A DNA stretch of 64,000 nt from contig NW_024104553.1 of NCBI RefSeq assembly GCF_003945595.2, forward strand, positions 372,001-436,000. Direction: 5' to 3'. Position numbers and translations under genes: made by a program. Below the pieces are notes generated by a model that saw only the letters and a list, made by a program, of their open reading frames with translations, made no database searches and was not told the origin of the DNA. Shown here one piece after another: positions 45,792-55,748 of this stretch. Origin of the DNA: Pipra filicauda. Lineage: Eukaryota; Chordata; Aves; Passeriformes; Pipridae. Within the stretch, counting starts at the first letter, position 1, and the number at the start of each line of letters is the position of its first letter.

Positions 45792-47640
45792 TGAAGTTTA
45801 GCACTATGTGGGGTGACCAAATGGTGTATTCTACACCCTCTGTGGCATGTTTGGTGGACTGCCTCTTTCAGTCCCAAAGCCGAAAATGGAATGTGGGAAA
45901 AATCCCTCTTTTAAATTTAGAAAGATGGCATAATTCAGGGAGCAAAGAAACAAGGAATTTATTTGGTGTGCCGGGTCCTTCTCTCACCAAGTTTTTCGGG
46001 GAGAAAGACCCTGTGGGCATACAACTCATACATTTTATAGTTTTCCAAAATCCCAGCTGTGCTGGTTTAAAGGTAAACCGGCAGGGGAAATGAACTCAAC
46101 TCGAAAGAGAGATTATAAGTCAGAATAACAATTTAATAAAATAATACAATAAGTACAATTATACAGACAAACAATTGGTTTTAACCCACAAAACCCAAAT
46201 GTATAACCCAGCACCCTGGGGCATGAACAGAGTGGTGTTCGTTGGGCCCCATGAGTCCAAAGTAAAAGGAGAGGGGAAAACCTGTTGGTGAGAGTGGTGG
46301 TTGCAGTCTGGTCGAGAGTGGTGGTTGCAGTCTGGTTGAAAAGTGGTGGTTGCAGTCTGGTTGAGAGTGGTGGTCTGCAGTCTTCCTCTGGATCCCACGA
46401 GTGGTTAAAAAAGTCCTAAGACCCTAAGACTATATATCCTCCAGTTCAGGCAGGAATGCTCAGTACCTCCCTCAGGGTGGGGGTTCCACAATGGGTGTGA
46501 GGACAGGAGCATCCTCCTATCTCGCAGGCCTCTTAACACCCAGTTTATAGCCTGAGGAGTCAGGCTGCTCTGGGCAGACGGTGTAAATGGTCTATTGATA
46601 ACAGTTTCTGGGAAATGGCATGGAAGGCTATAGAATACACAGTTTTGGGTTACACCCATTCAGTGATGAACTGGTCCTAGCTGTTCTAACTAGGACACCA
46701 GCGTTCTCAGATAAGTTTTAATGTATTCCTTTTTACCTAAAAAGGTTTCTTTTCTCTGAAAAGGGGCTTTCCCTTTATCCCAATTGGCTGCAAGCCATTC
46801 CCTGTCAAAGGCGATGGATCTTTCTTTGTTCTTAGCCCAAGAAGAAAAGGAATCTCGTGTACAAAATGGCCCTAAAAGATTTAATTTTTAAGAATTTTCA
46901 CATTTCCCTTATTCCGCTGAAAGAGACCCTGATACCCAAGTTCAGCTCTTGGAACTTGGGTATCTTACAACTTCACGATAAGCCTAAGCCTATTTATAAA
47001 AAACCCGTATTTTTATTTCTCATAGGAAGGTTTGCTATTTTTGCTGCTGCACAGGCAGGAGAGGGTGGGTGGGACTGGGAGTCAGGACTGTGTGTCCTCT
47101 CAGCACTGCAAGAGAGCCGCCACAGCTGCACCACCACCACCAGAGCCGCCACATCGGCACCACCACCACCGGAGCTGCCTGGGACCATGGTTGCTGCTTT
47201 CACCAGCTGCCACTATGCCAGAACCCGCACCAGCATCTTGGCAGAATAAATACTTTTGGACAAAATAGGCTTCCAGGTTTTGTTTTGCCCCTGTTCCCCA
47301 TTGTTTTTGTCTGCCCAGGGAAGGCGTTAAACTGGAGAAACTTGTTTACCGCATTACTTTCATTTTTTTCCCAGGCCACGTGGTGCACGGCAAGGGAATG
47401 GGTGCCATTTTTGGTTTTGCCCTAGGGATGAGGGGCCAGACAACATTTTGCCTTTATTGGTTTTGTGGGTTGACCATTTTTCTCTGTACTGTTGTTATTG
47501 GTAATTTTACCTCAGTAAAATTGTGACTAACATTTTTAACTGGTTGCAGTCTTGTTTTCTTTGTTTTCCCCTTCCCCTATCATACAGGGGTGGCTCGAGC
47601 AGTCTTAACTTTTCCTCCCTGGCATTTTAAAACCAGTACA
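45792..47640 (+). mobile_element. LTR inserted in the CR1, itself interrupted
   Basis: It runs from TGAAGTTTAGC to ACCAGTACA between two CR1 pieces, with imperfect 5-bp flanks (GGAGG at 45787-45791, GGGGT at 47641-47645). Excluding the nested LTR it is about 1.2 kb. A TATA-like TATTTATAAAAAAC lies at about 46990 and AATAAA at 47246-47251, the expected plus-strand order for an LTR. A CACCAC-rich stretch follows the TATA-like site. Boundaries are supported mainly by the CR1 junctions. Confidence 0.65.
46058..46697 (-). mobile_element. Solo LTR nested in the larger LTR
   Basis: The element starts TGTGCTGGTTTAAA and ends AACTAGGACA, with a perfect 5-bp duplication CCAGC at 46053-46057 and 46698-46702. 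On the minus strand a TATA-like GATATATAG (about 46431) precedes an ATTAAA (about 46133), which suggests minus orientation. It contains four near-copies of a TGGTGGTTGCAGTCTGGT unit around 46290-46385. Its two ends resemble those of the LTR at 58886-59622, suggesting one family. Confidence 0.8.
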
Positions 47641-48008
47641 GGGGTCCAAGAGAGCTGATCAATATTCAAGCACCATTTCCTCCAAGGCTCAAGAATGGGT
47701 CATCCCAATGAGGAAGAAATTGGACAAAAGGGGCAAGAGACATGCATAGACAACCAAGGAACTCCTGTGAATACTCAAATACAAGCAGGAGATATAGAGG
47801 ACCTGGAAGCAGGGACAGGCCACTTAAAATAAATATAGGGATGATGTCAGAGCATGTAGAAATGAGACCAGGAAGACCAATGCCCAACCCGAATTAAATC
47901 TGGCCAAGGATGTCAAGAACAACAAGAAGGGCTTCTTCAAATACATCAGTAACAAAAGGAAAACAAAGCCTCATGTGAGCCTGTTACTAAATGGAAGGGA
48001 AACTCTTG

Positions 48009-49002
48009 TGTCATAGGTTTACTTGTTCTAAAAAACCAGGTGGGGAAATTTTTTTTTTCTTCTTTCCCCTGCATCATTGTAAAAGAGGGATGTTTGAACA
48101 GGGAAGGGGAGGGTGGTTTTTGTCTGGGGTGATTCACACACAAAAGAACTGGCCGACAGGTCACATTCCAGGCTGATGGCCCTCAGAAGACTGGGGGGGG
48201 GAGGTGATGAGGTTTTTTTCCTCCTCTTGGGAAACAGCAGGCACTCCACTTTTGCCCTGACTCAGGGAACGTGTGTGTGGAGAGGTTCCGAGATTCATTT
48301 TGTTTTCGGCCAGGTCATCTGGCTGCTTCTGGCCCCAGTTCAGCTTCGTTCTCCTGCGCCCTGTTCTGCCCCGAGCCCGGACCTGCGGGGATTTCATCGG
48401 AGAGGCTTGGCCCTTCTGCGGAGGAACCTTTGGGGGAGGAGGTTGCCCCTTCCCTCCTCCGTTCCCATTTTTGGCAGCAGCTTGCGCCATCGACGAAGGG
48501 GGGGGGGGGAGAATCCCGGCCACAGCCAGCCGCCGACAGCCTGAGTTCATGGGAAGAACCCCTTTTCCCCTTCTCCTTCTCGGTGCGGGGGAATCTCCAT
48601 TTCGGCTCCTCCCGCGCTCCGGGGCCTTCACGCGGCGACCGCCAGAGCCCAACAGCGCCCCCTGCCGGCCACCAGAGAGCAACTGCAGGCTCTGCTCCTC
48701 CAGTGATCCAACAGCGCCCCCTGCTGGCCCTGGTTGGAATTGCGCCAAAAGGCGGAAAGTATTTAAATGGTTTTCTGGAGGGAACTTTGGGTACAGGATT
48801 AGTGTTTAGTTGTTTTTGGTTTTTTGTTGTCCTGTCAATACACATATATCCTTTAATAATGGGATGTTATCTTTTCTTTCTCCATACTTCCTCAATTGGA
48901 GCCTCTTAATTTCGGATTTACAATTGCTTAGAGGGAGGAGCTTGGTCTTCCTCATAACTCATCTTCCTTAGCAAAACACTTCAGTCTCATTAAACAGAGA
49001 CA
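48009..49002 (+). mobile_element. Second LTR inserted in the CR1
   Basis: About 994 bases run from TGTCATAGGTTTAC to AAACAGAGACA, with near-matching 5-bp flanks (TCTTG at 48004-48008, CCTTG at 49003-49007). Removing it rejoins CR1 sequence without a gap. The GC-rich middle (about 48330-48730) produces long open frames on both strands, none resembling a known protein. The orientation is inferred from the TGTCAT start. Confidence 0.65.
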
Positions 49003-49426
49003 CCTTGAAACAGAGGATGCAGAGAAGGCAGAGTTATTGAACAGCTTCTCTGCACCAGTCTTCACTGACATGAGTACCCCTCAGGAATCTCCGACACAGG
49101 AGACCAGAATAAAGGAATGGTGGAAGGAAGACTTTCCTTTGGTCAAGGAGGATTGGGGTAGAGATCACCTAGGCAAACTTGACATCCACAAGTCCATGGG
49201 CCCTGATGGGATGCATCCATGAATACTGAGAGCCGGTGCACACGATAGCAAGGCTGCTCATGGTCATCTTTGAAAGGTCATGGAGATCAGGAGAGGACTC
49301 GGAGAGAGAGTCCTCAGGAGAGCTGCTGTCAGCCCAGTCTTCAAAATGGGCAAAAAGGAAGTCCCAGGGAACTACTGGCAGTCAGTCTTACCTCAATCCC
49401 TGGAAAGTCAGTGGAGCACCTCATCC

Positions 49427-52110
49427 TGCTATAAAGCCTAATACTAATATTGAGGTTATATTGAGTATGTGGGTTTTTCATTCTTTCATGGCTGGGCTTC
49501 GCGAACGAAGATTTGGGAAGGGCTCTACCCACATTTGTTGCAAGCGCATTGGTGGCTAAAAAGGCCAATATGAGATAGGCATGACCAGTTGCAAAAGGCA
49601 CAGCAGAAAGACTCCTTAGATGGTGTATTCTGCAAGGCACGATTCTTTCTGCGTTGTCTTTTCTCCTCAAGGGTGATCCTGCGTGCGTTCTCAAAAGAAG
49701 TAGCAGCGTTATAGATGGTGTGTCTGCAGGCCTTCCAATTGGAGGCCGGAGTAGACCAGTTATGATGATCAGTATGGCCAAGGCTGAGATGTTGTTTCAG
49801 GGAGTCCTTGTATCTTCTCTTTGGGGCTCCTCTCTTGCGGCAGCTGGTGGCAAGTTCACCATAAAGCAAGGTCTTAGGGAAGTGGTGGTCCTTCATCCTT
49901 GAGACGTGCCCTGCCCAACGCAGCTGTGTTCTCAGCAACATGGCCTCAATACTTGTGACAGCTGCTTGTTCTAGAACAGATGTATTGGTCACATAATCTG
50001 ACCAGTGGATATTTAGGATTGTGCAGAGACAGTGTTGATGGAAGCGTTCTAAGAGATGCAGGTGGTGGTGGTGGATGACCCATGATTCAGATCCGTAAAA
50101 GAGAGCAGATAGCACTATGGCTCTCTAAACACTGATCTTTTCGTTCTTTAGGCCATTATCATTGGTAGTTTTTGAACTTTGTTTGCATTTAGAGCGCAGA
50201 ATATTGTGACAGTTATTAGGAAGTGTAAGTAGAAAGTTAGTTAGGGGGTGTTTAACAATTATGGCTCTTCAGCCTAAGTGAGAATGCTTAAGATTTTTCA
50301 AATTTGTGTTTGACTTAGTCCAATTCAGTCTCCTAGGGCTGCTGAGGCAAGGATTATGGTGATTATATAGTTTTGAGTTGAGTGAGTTAGGAAGAGAATG
50401 GTGATGGGAGATGGGAAATTGAATTATGTTTGCTAGAATAATAGCTGTGATTAGGGATTAAGTACTTCTGGGAATCAGAAATGGAATGGGACTGGGACTA
50501 GTCTGATTGCAATTGCTGTTGTCAATAGGGGCAGGACGTTGGGTGGTTTAGTTGGCCAATGTCTCATTGGTTATGCTTCAAAAGGCGACTAATGACAAGG
50601 CGGCTGCTTGTACAAGGAATTATTTGATTACGGCTTCAATGGCTCGTGGGTGCTGGGATTTGAAGATGAGTGGAATGATAGCAAGGGTGTTAATTTCTAT
50701 TCCTGCTCAAGCTATGATTCAGTCGTATGATTCAGTAAGATCAGGGAGGAGATTAATTTTGCATGTTACAGTTCTATCTTCACCTTACCATATTGATTCA
50801 TGTTCAGGCACATATCCTTAAGGAATGAGACAGGCCTGCAGAGCAGATTGGTACACTGGTGCCTGTTCTATATTGAATCTTAATACTATCTGTAATTCAC
50901 CTTCCAAAGAGGCTCCCTAACGAATAGTGTGATTCTGTTTGCTACTGGTTGTAATAATCAAAGGGGCCTACAAAGTCTAGACCTTTTTGGGCTTGTATGT
51001 AATTTAGGACTTTTCATTCTTCTAATGTTAAGAAGGCTACAGCAATTAGAATTGAGATATCATGGGAATAGGGATATGATAGAATATTTAAGAGTAGAGG
51101 GTCAGGTCAAGAGTAGGTGTAGTGGGGAAAGAGGGGAGGTAGGGAGAGGATTTGAATGTCTGGATAAAAGGATTAATCTTTTTGCATTTGCTGAACTGTG
51201 GCATGCAAGCAGACCTTTTCTACAGCAGGGGATAGTATGGGTGCTCACTTGGTAGCTAAATTGAGTTTGTTAGTCAGAGGGAGACCTGCTTGTACTATTG
51301 GACTCACTTTTCTTGTCATTTTATAGAAGGAAAGGTTCATCATAGACAGAAAGTGACCCGGATTGCTCTGGTCTGAACTGTCACATATAGGACTGTTAAT
51401 GCCTGGATATGCAAATCCCTAAGAGCAGCTGCACCTTTAGGATGTCCTGATCCAACATCAAAGCTGTAAACTTCCTTGTCTGAATGGGCTCTTGGAAGAG
51501 ACTGTGCTGTTCTCCCTGAGTGGCTTAGTCCACTGGTTGGCTCTACTGCTCACTCTTGTTCACTAGTAGTACTTCAAGAGGTTGCTCTTCTTCAAGATGG
51601 ATGGTGTTATTTTTTGAGAATTTCTTTTTCTCCAAGGTCACCCCAACCCAAAAATGCAGGCCAGCATTTCAGGGCAGAGAATCTGGTGGGCTTGAGCTTG
51701 TGTGTGATGACCACCAATTTCTAGATTCCACAGGTTCTTCTCATCCTCTCCATCTCTTTCTGCTTTTGCATGGAAAGGTCAAGCTCACTGAGGATCTGGA
51801 AGGGACAGAGTTAGGTTTAGGGCAGGCATAACCTTCAAGACTTGGTCAGCAGACCACATCATGGGGCAGGATGCCCAGGGACCAGATTGTCACTGAGTGG
51901 CCACAGTAGCAGTGGAAGAGGATCCACTCTGGTGGGCTGTACTCCTGTCTTCCTACAGGATGCAGGCAGAGCTCATCAGGCAGATGCTGCCCACTCCCAG
52001 ACCCTCACCTGGGCATCCCAGGGGATGCGGGGGCTGCACCAATGGCTGCGCACACACCTGCTGCCTTGTTGCCAGTGCCTCACTCTTGCTTCCAAACTTT
52101 AGGTTGTATA
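49427..52110 (-). pseudogene. Nuclear copy of mitochondrial DNA: 16S rRNA, ND1, tRNA-Ile, ND2 pieces
   Basis: Read on the minus strand, the order is that of vertebrate mtDNA. 16S rRNA lies at about 51310-51840 (GTTGGATCAGGACATCCTAA, GGTTGGGGTGACCTTGGAG, AAGAACCTGTGGAA), with a further 16S piece near 52040-52095 (GCAAGAGTGAGGCACTGGCA). Next come the ND1 N-terminus near 50960-51060, a tRNA-Ile remnant near 50770-50825 (ATATGTGCCTGAACATGAAT), and ND2 from about 50765 down to 50155, continuing at 49427-49474. The ND2 frame still shows WAGIEINTL and SQHPRAIEAV-like text in the vertebrate mitochondrial code, with frameshifts. Most of ND1 and two tRNAs are deleted. The RTE element 49493-50137 splits ND2. 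Confidence falls beyond 51840. Confidence 0.85.
49493..50137 (-). mobile_element. RTE-clade LINE 3' fragment (AviRTE-like) inside the mitochondrial insert
   Basis: On the minus strand one open frame encodes the RTE reverse-transcriptase C-terminus: VLSALFYGSESWVIHHHHLH, LCTILNIHWSDYVTNTSVLE, RTQLRWAGHVSRMKDHHFPK and RKRGAPKRRYKDSLKQHLSL, with a terminal zinc-finger-like CCAFCNWSCLSHIGLFSHQC. The element ends in a hairpin (CTTCG...CGAAG, 49497-49510). Flanks match approximately over about 17 bases (49475-49492 and 50138-50154), giving a diverged target duplication taken from ND2. The protein resembles AviRTE, the RTE family known from some birds and filarial nematodes; that family name is from memory. 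Confidence 0.85.
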
Positions 52111-53115
52111 AGAAAGCCCCCAGTTCTAGAAGAGGGCAGTGGGAGCCCTAGGAAGGCTCAGCCCCTACGTGCAAGGAAAACACGCACAGGCCTACTCCCG
52201 CAGCCCCTTTTCCCTGCAGCCCCTTTTCCTCGCAGCCCCTACTCCTGCATTGGCCAAGAGAAAAATCCTAAGGCAGAAAAGGGGAGTAGAGCAGCCCAAG
52301 CTCTCTTGCACCTGCAAACGAAAACATCCACTGCATGGGTTTTGCAACCCCCCTCTTTGCCACCCTCCACAGGTGTTTGTTTTTGTCAGGCTGGCTCCCC
52401 CAGCACCAGTCCCAGCCAGATCCTGTTCCACAAAATACATCCCCACCACTGAAGGTGTGGGTGGGAAGGGGTCAGATGTAAACCCAGTGTAGGCATGTAC
52501 CTTTCAGAGGGGCTCCTGAGGAGAGAAAGGGGAGGGGAGAAAATACTCTCCTGTCTCCCAAGATTCCCTTTCCTCCTTCACTAGCCATATTCCAATCAGG
52601 AAGCACAGGGAGCACAGAGCACTCAAATTGGAACCTTGCAGGAGCCCAGCTCTGCCTGCCCATTCTAGGAGTGGGGGAAGGGTAAGAATTTGGGCAGGGC
52701 TTGAGCTGAAATGGCATTTGGTTGTTTCTGATTTCCTCGCAGCTTTCGCAGTGGGTCAAGAACTCCATCCCTCCAAGCCACTCGCCTTTTGAATGCCCAC
52801 GCATTCAAACTGTATGGCTGGCACTACAGGGTCACTGAAGTGGCTGCTGCAGTTTGAAACAGGACCTCTTGTTGCATTTTTCGGGTTGCTTAACCTCCTC
52901 CCAATGGCAATAAAGCAGGTAAGTAAGGATGCAAAAAGACTACCCAGGGGACCAAAAGCTTGGAAAAGGATGAAAGAACACTACAACTACAAAAAAAATT
53001 ATTTTTTGACAGCAAATAAACACCCCTCCACCCCCTGCCCCACCAAATTTGCAATTTTCTGTAATGAGGAACTTGATCAGGTTTCTTTTTCTGCCAGAGA
53101 CAGAGGAGCGGATGT
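52111..53115. other. Intergenic sequence, nothing firmly recognised
   Basis: GC-rich at first, with three near-copies of GCAGCCCCTTTTCC around 52198-52245, then ordinary sequence. No coding exon or named repeat was identified. Confidence 0.4.
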
Positions 53116-53757
53116 ATCACAGAATCATGGAATCGTTGAATGTATTGGTGGGAAAGGACCTTAAAGATCACATTTTTTCAACTCCCTGCTGTGGGCAGGA
53201 CCAACTTTCACTAGACCAGGTTGTCCAGAGCTCCATCCAGATGGGCCTTGAATACTTTCAGGGATGAGGCACCCACAACTTCTCTGTGCAACCTTTTCCA
53301 GTGCTGCACCACCCTCTGTAAATGGTGGTGAGGCAGTAAAGTATTTCTTCCTAATACCTAAACTAAAGCTATTCTCTTTCGGTTTGAATCCATTCCCCCT
53401 TGTCCTTTTGCTGCATGTTCCTATAAAAAGTTCCTCTCCAGCTTTCTTATAGGCTCCCTCAGGTACTGGAAGGCCGTAATTAGGTCACCCCTAAGCTGTC
53501 TCTTTTCCAGACTAAGCAAACTCATTTCAGGTTTTCCTCATGAGAGAGGTGCTGCAGCATTCTAATAATTTTTTGTTCCTACTCTGGACCTGCTACAACA
53601 GGTCAATGCCCTTCCAGTGATGAGGGCTCAAGAGCTCGATGGAGCACTCCAGGTAGAGTCTCACTAGAGCAGGGTAGATGGGCAGAGTCACCTCCCTCAA
53701 CCTGCTGGACACACTGCTTTTGTTGCAGCCCAGGACACCAGCCCAGGCAAATATCAG
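53116..53757 (-). repeat. CR1 LINE 3' end, minus strand
   Basis: The + strand starts ATCACAGAATCATGGAATCG, the reverse complement of the CR1 3' terminus, and continues through TAGACCAGGTTGTCCAGAGC, TTCCCCCTTGTCCTTTTGCT and CCTCAACCTGCTGGACACAC in the standard order. The copy is 5'-truncated near 53757. Confidence 0.9.
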
Positions 53758-54339
53758 ACATCTGCTGGGAAATCTTGTGCTTTTATCTGCTTCTCTCCCA
53801 GCACACTCTCAGGCAGGTGGCTGTGACAGCAGAGCATGCAGGAGTCCTAGGAAAGCCTTATTTGCAATGCAAGGTTAAAACACACCAAGTTCAACTTAAC
53901 ATCCAGTGTTGTTTAGGGAAAGTGGAAACAGGTGGAAAAGATGAACATTTTTTATGACAATTTTCTATCCTGTGGGCTGATATATTTTTGTAGTTATACT
54001 GAGACTGCATTGCCACAGCCACACTGATTTCCATGGAATAATTTCTTATTTGTATTCCTGTAATCAGGCCAAGAAGAATCAAATTTTCTGTTTAAACCAT
54101 CTCTTCATTCAACTGTAGATTTTCATGCTCTCCTAGATGAGTTTTAGACTAACTGTACAACTGTACAGATGAGGATTGCTGAAGGTATGATGTCCTTCTT
54201 GATAATTTTCAGGTTTGCATTTCCACAGATTCAGTCTTATTCGCTGCTAAGACTTGCAGCTCCCATTTATTTTGGTGAGAATTAGGAATTTCTGGCCTGG
54301 CAAAGTTCCATTCCCTGAAGGCTGTGGTAAGCAGATATA

Positions 54340-54661
54340 TAATAATGGCCAGTCTTCGCGAGCGAAGATTTTTGGGAAAGGTCATTAACCCTTCCAGCCT
54401 GCGCAGTGGATTTTTTAGGTGAGACACAGCGTGCGCTGAACTGAGCCCACCCTTTAGTCCTGAGGTTCATCTGCCGGGGCCGAGCAAAGCTTGGACAGTG
54501 GCAGTGAGGTCCCCAGGATGTAGGTTTGTTTAGAGTGACCTTCTCTTAGGTGGATTGCCTTCCACGGCTGACGAGCTCCACCTGCCCAGGGGGCCGGGAA
54601 TCGAACCCTGGTCGCAGAGGTGAGAGTCAGGCACTCTAACCACTAGACCACCAGAGGCCCC
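54340..54661 (-). mobile_element. tRNA-Glu-headed SINE with an RTE-type 3' tail
   Basis: Perfect 12-bp direct repeats, TAAGCAGATATA, flank it at 54328-54339 and 54662-54673. On the minus strand it begins with a tRNA-like head with A box TGGTCTAGTGG and B box GGTTCGATTCC; the anticodon position reads CTC, as in tRNA-Glu. A body of about 200 bases follows and then a 3' tail with the hairpin CTTCGCTCGCGAAG (54354-54367 on the + strand). The same hairpin ends the RTE fragment at 49497-49510, so the SINE was probably mobilised by that LINE family. The acceptor stem does not pair, so this is not a working tRNA gene. Confidence 0.88.
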
Positions 54662-54673
54662 TAAGCAGATATA

Positions 54674-55559
54674 AACACATGCAGAAATTGCTGTATGACT
54701 CCAATGTCCATCTTTTGTCTATAGTGTCAGTTTGCTTTCAGTTTCTTGACAAGATTAAAAAATCAGAAGTAGAAAAGAGCATGAAATAGCTGTGGCAACA
54801 TATAAACTGAGAAAGCAGTAGCATCTCCTAGTTTACAGAATGATGAGTTTAACTGACCCATTCTCCATCCCTACGTTTTAAAACATCAGTTGCAAACCAG
54901 TGCAGATAGGAATCCTGTGTCTAATGCTAACCAGGGCAGGGAGAAGGTGAAAGAGCAGCTCTTCCCACACTGGTGTTTGCTTTTCCTTCTTAAAGATGTG
55001 CATGTAGTTCAACATTTGTTTTCAAAAGCTTACTGAGCGCATACCTATCTCCCTGCTGCTGGCCTGACAGGCAGTTACATGTGTGTGTCCTTGCAGAAGG
55101 CATGCTGTCAGTCATGGCACTCAAAGGTGATTTCTTAGTCTGAAGCCAAATTGGCTTCAAGCAGAAAAAGGAAACCCAAGTAACTTGACTATGGTGAGAG
55201 TAAGCAAAAGTCTGCTTAATCAGAAAATCATATTATGTTTGTGAGGAAATTTGGTAAAACCTTTCTTGGTAGTTACAAAGAAAAGGTGATAGGAAGCACT
55301 GTTCTCTCCTGCCACTGAAATGTGTTAAAAAAGCTCACATACATGTAAAAAAAAAGTAATCCCAAAAAATTTCTGTAATTGAGGCTCAGTGAATAAGAGT
55401 AACACTATGCGTATGACAATGTACCCAAATGACAAAAAATCCCAAACTTTCTTGTCCAAGGAAATAATTTTTGGCACATGCAAGGCAAGTATCATAGTTA
55501 AATGCTTCTGGAAAGGTGCTCTGAGACCCCCGTGGCTGCAGGGCAGCTGCCGGCACAGC
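54674..55559. other. Region upstream of the APMAP promoter
   Basis: AT-rich sequence with no exon, RNA gene or repeat recognised. A long minus-strand frame (55386-56300) crosses from here into the CpG island and reflects GC-rich composition only. Confidence 0.5.
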
Positions 55560-55748
55560 CGGTCGCGACAACGAGCCCGACACCTCCGCGGGAGGCCAGT
55601 GCGGAGCCCGACCCGGGGCTTGGGCGTGGCCTGGGGTATGTGAGGCGTGGCCTGAGGCAGAGGGGGCGCGGCTTGGGGCAGCGAGGGCGTGGCCTGGGGC
55701 GGCGGGGGTGGGGCTGCGGTTCCGGTGCGCGGCGGCGGCAGCAGCGGG
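55560..55748 (+). promoter_or_regulatory. APMAP: APMAP CpG-island promoter with four 21-bp-spaced GGGCGTGGC motifs
   Basis: CpG- and GC-rich DNA precedes the APMAP start codon and continues to about 56110. Four copies of GGGCGTGGCCTGGGG, with one to three changes, start at 55622, 55643, 55664 and 55685, exactly 21 bases apart; a weaker fifth (GGGTGGGGC) falls in phase at 55706. The GGGCGTGGC core is a KLF/SP-type binding sequence. The 21-bp spacing is two helical turns, so sites would face the same side of the DNA. The start site is not known. Confidence 0.65.

Larger units (their letters stand above)
45400..49430 (+). repeat. CR1 LINE (endonuclease to RT region) split by LTR insertions
   Basis: Three collinear pieces belong to one CR1 ORF2 copy: about 45400-45791 (ATGGGGAACGAGCAGGAGGA, then ACAGCGACCATGAGATTGTG), 47641-48008 (CCAAGAGAGCTGATCAATAT, then TTAAATCTGGCCAAGGATGT), and 49003-49430 (GAGGATGCAGAGAAGGCAGA, CACAAGTCCATGGGCCCTGA, GGTCATGGAGATCAGGAGAG). 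Between them sit LTR insertions whose removal restores the CR1 order. The third piece stops at the mitochondrial insert at about 49427. Frames are broken, so the element is dead. Confidence 0.85.

Noticed and set aside
48161..48909. Overlapping frames of 143-212 residues at 48 kb
   Set aside because: They lie in the GC-rich middle of an LTR and show no retroviral or cellular protein similarity.
54590..54661. A tRNA-Glu gene on the minus strand
   Set aside because: A and B boxes are good, but the acceptor stem does not pair, and the segment is the head of a SINE with its own target duplication.
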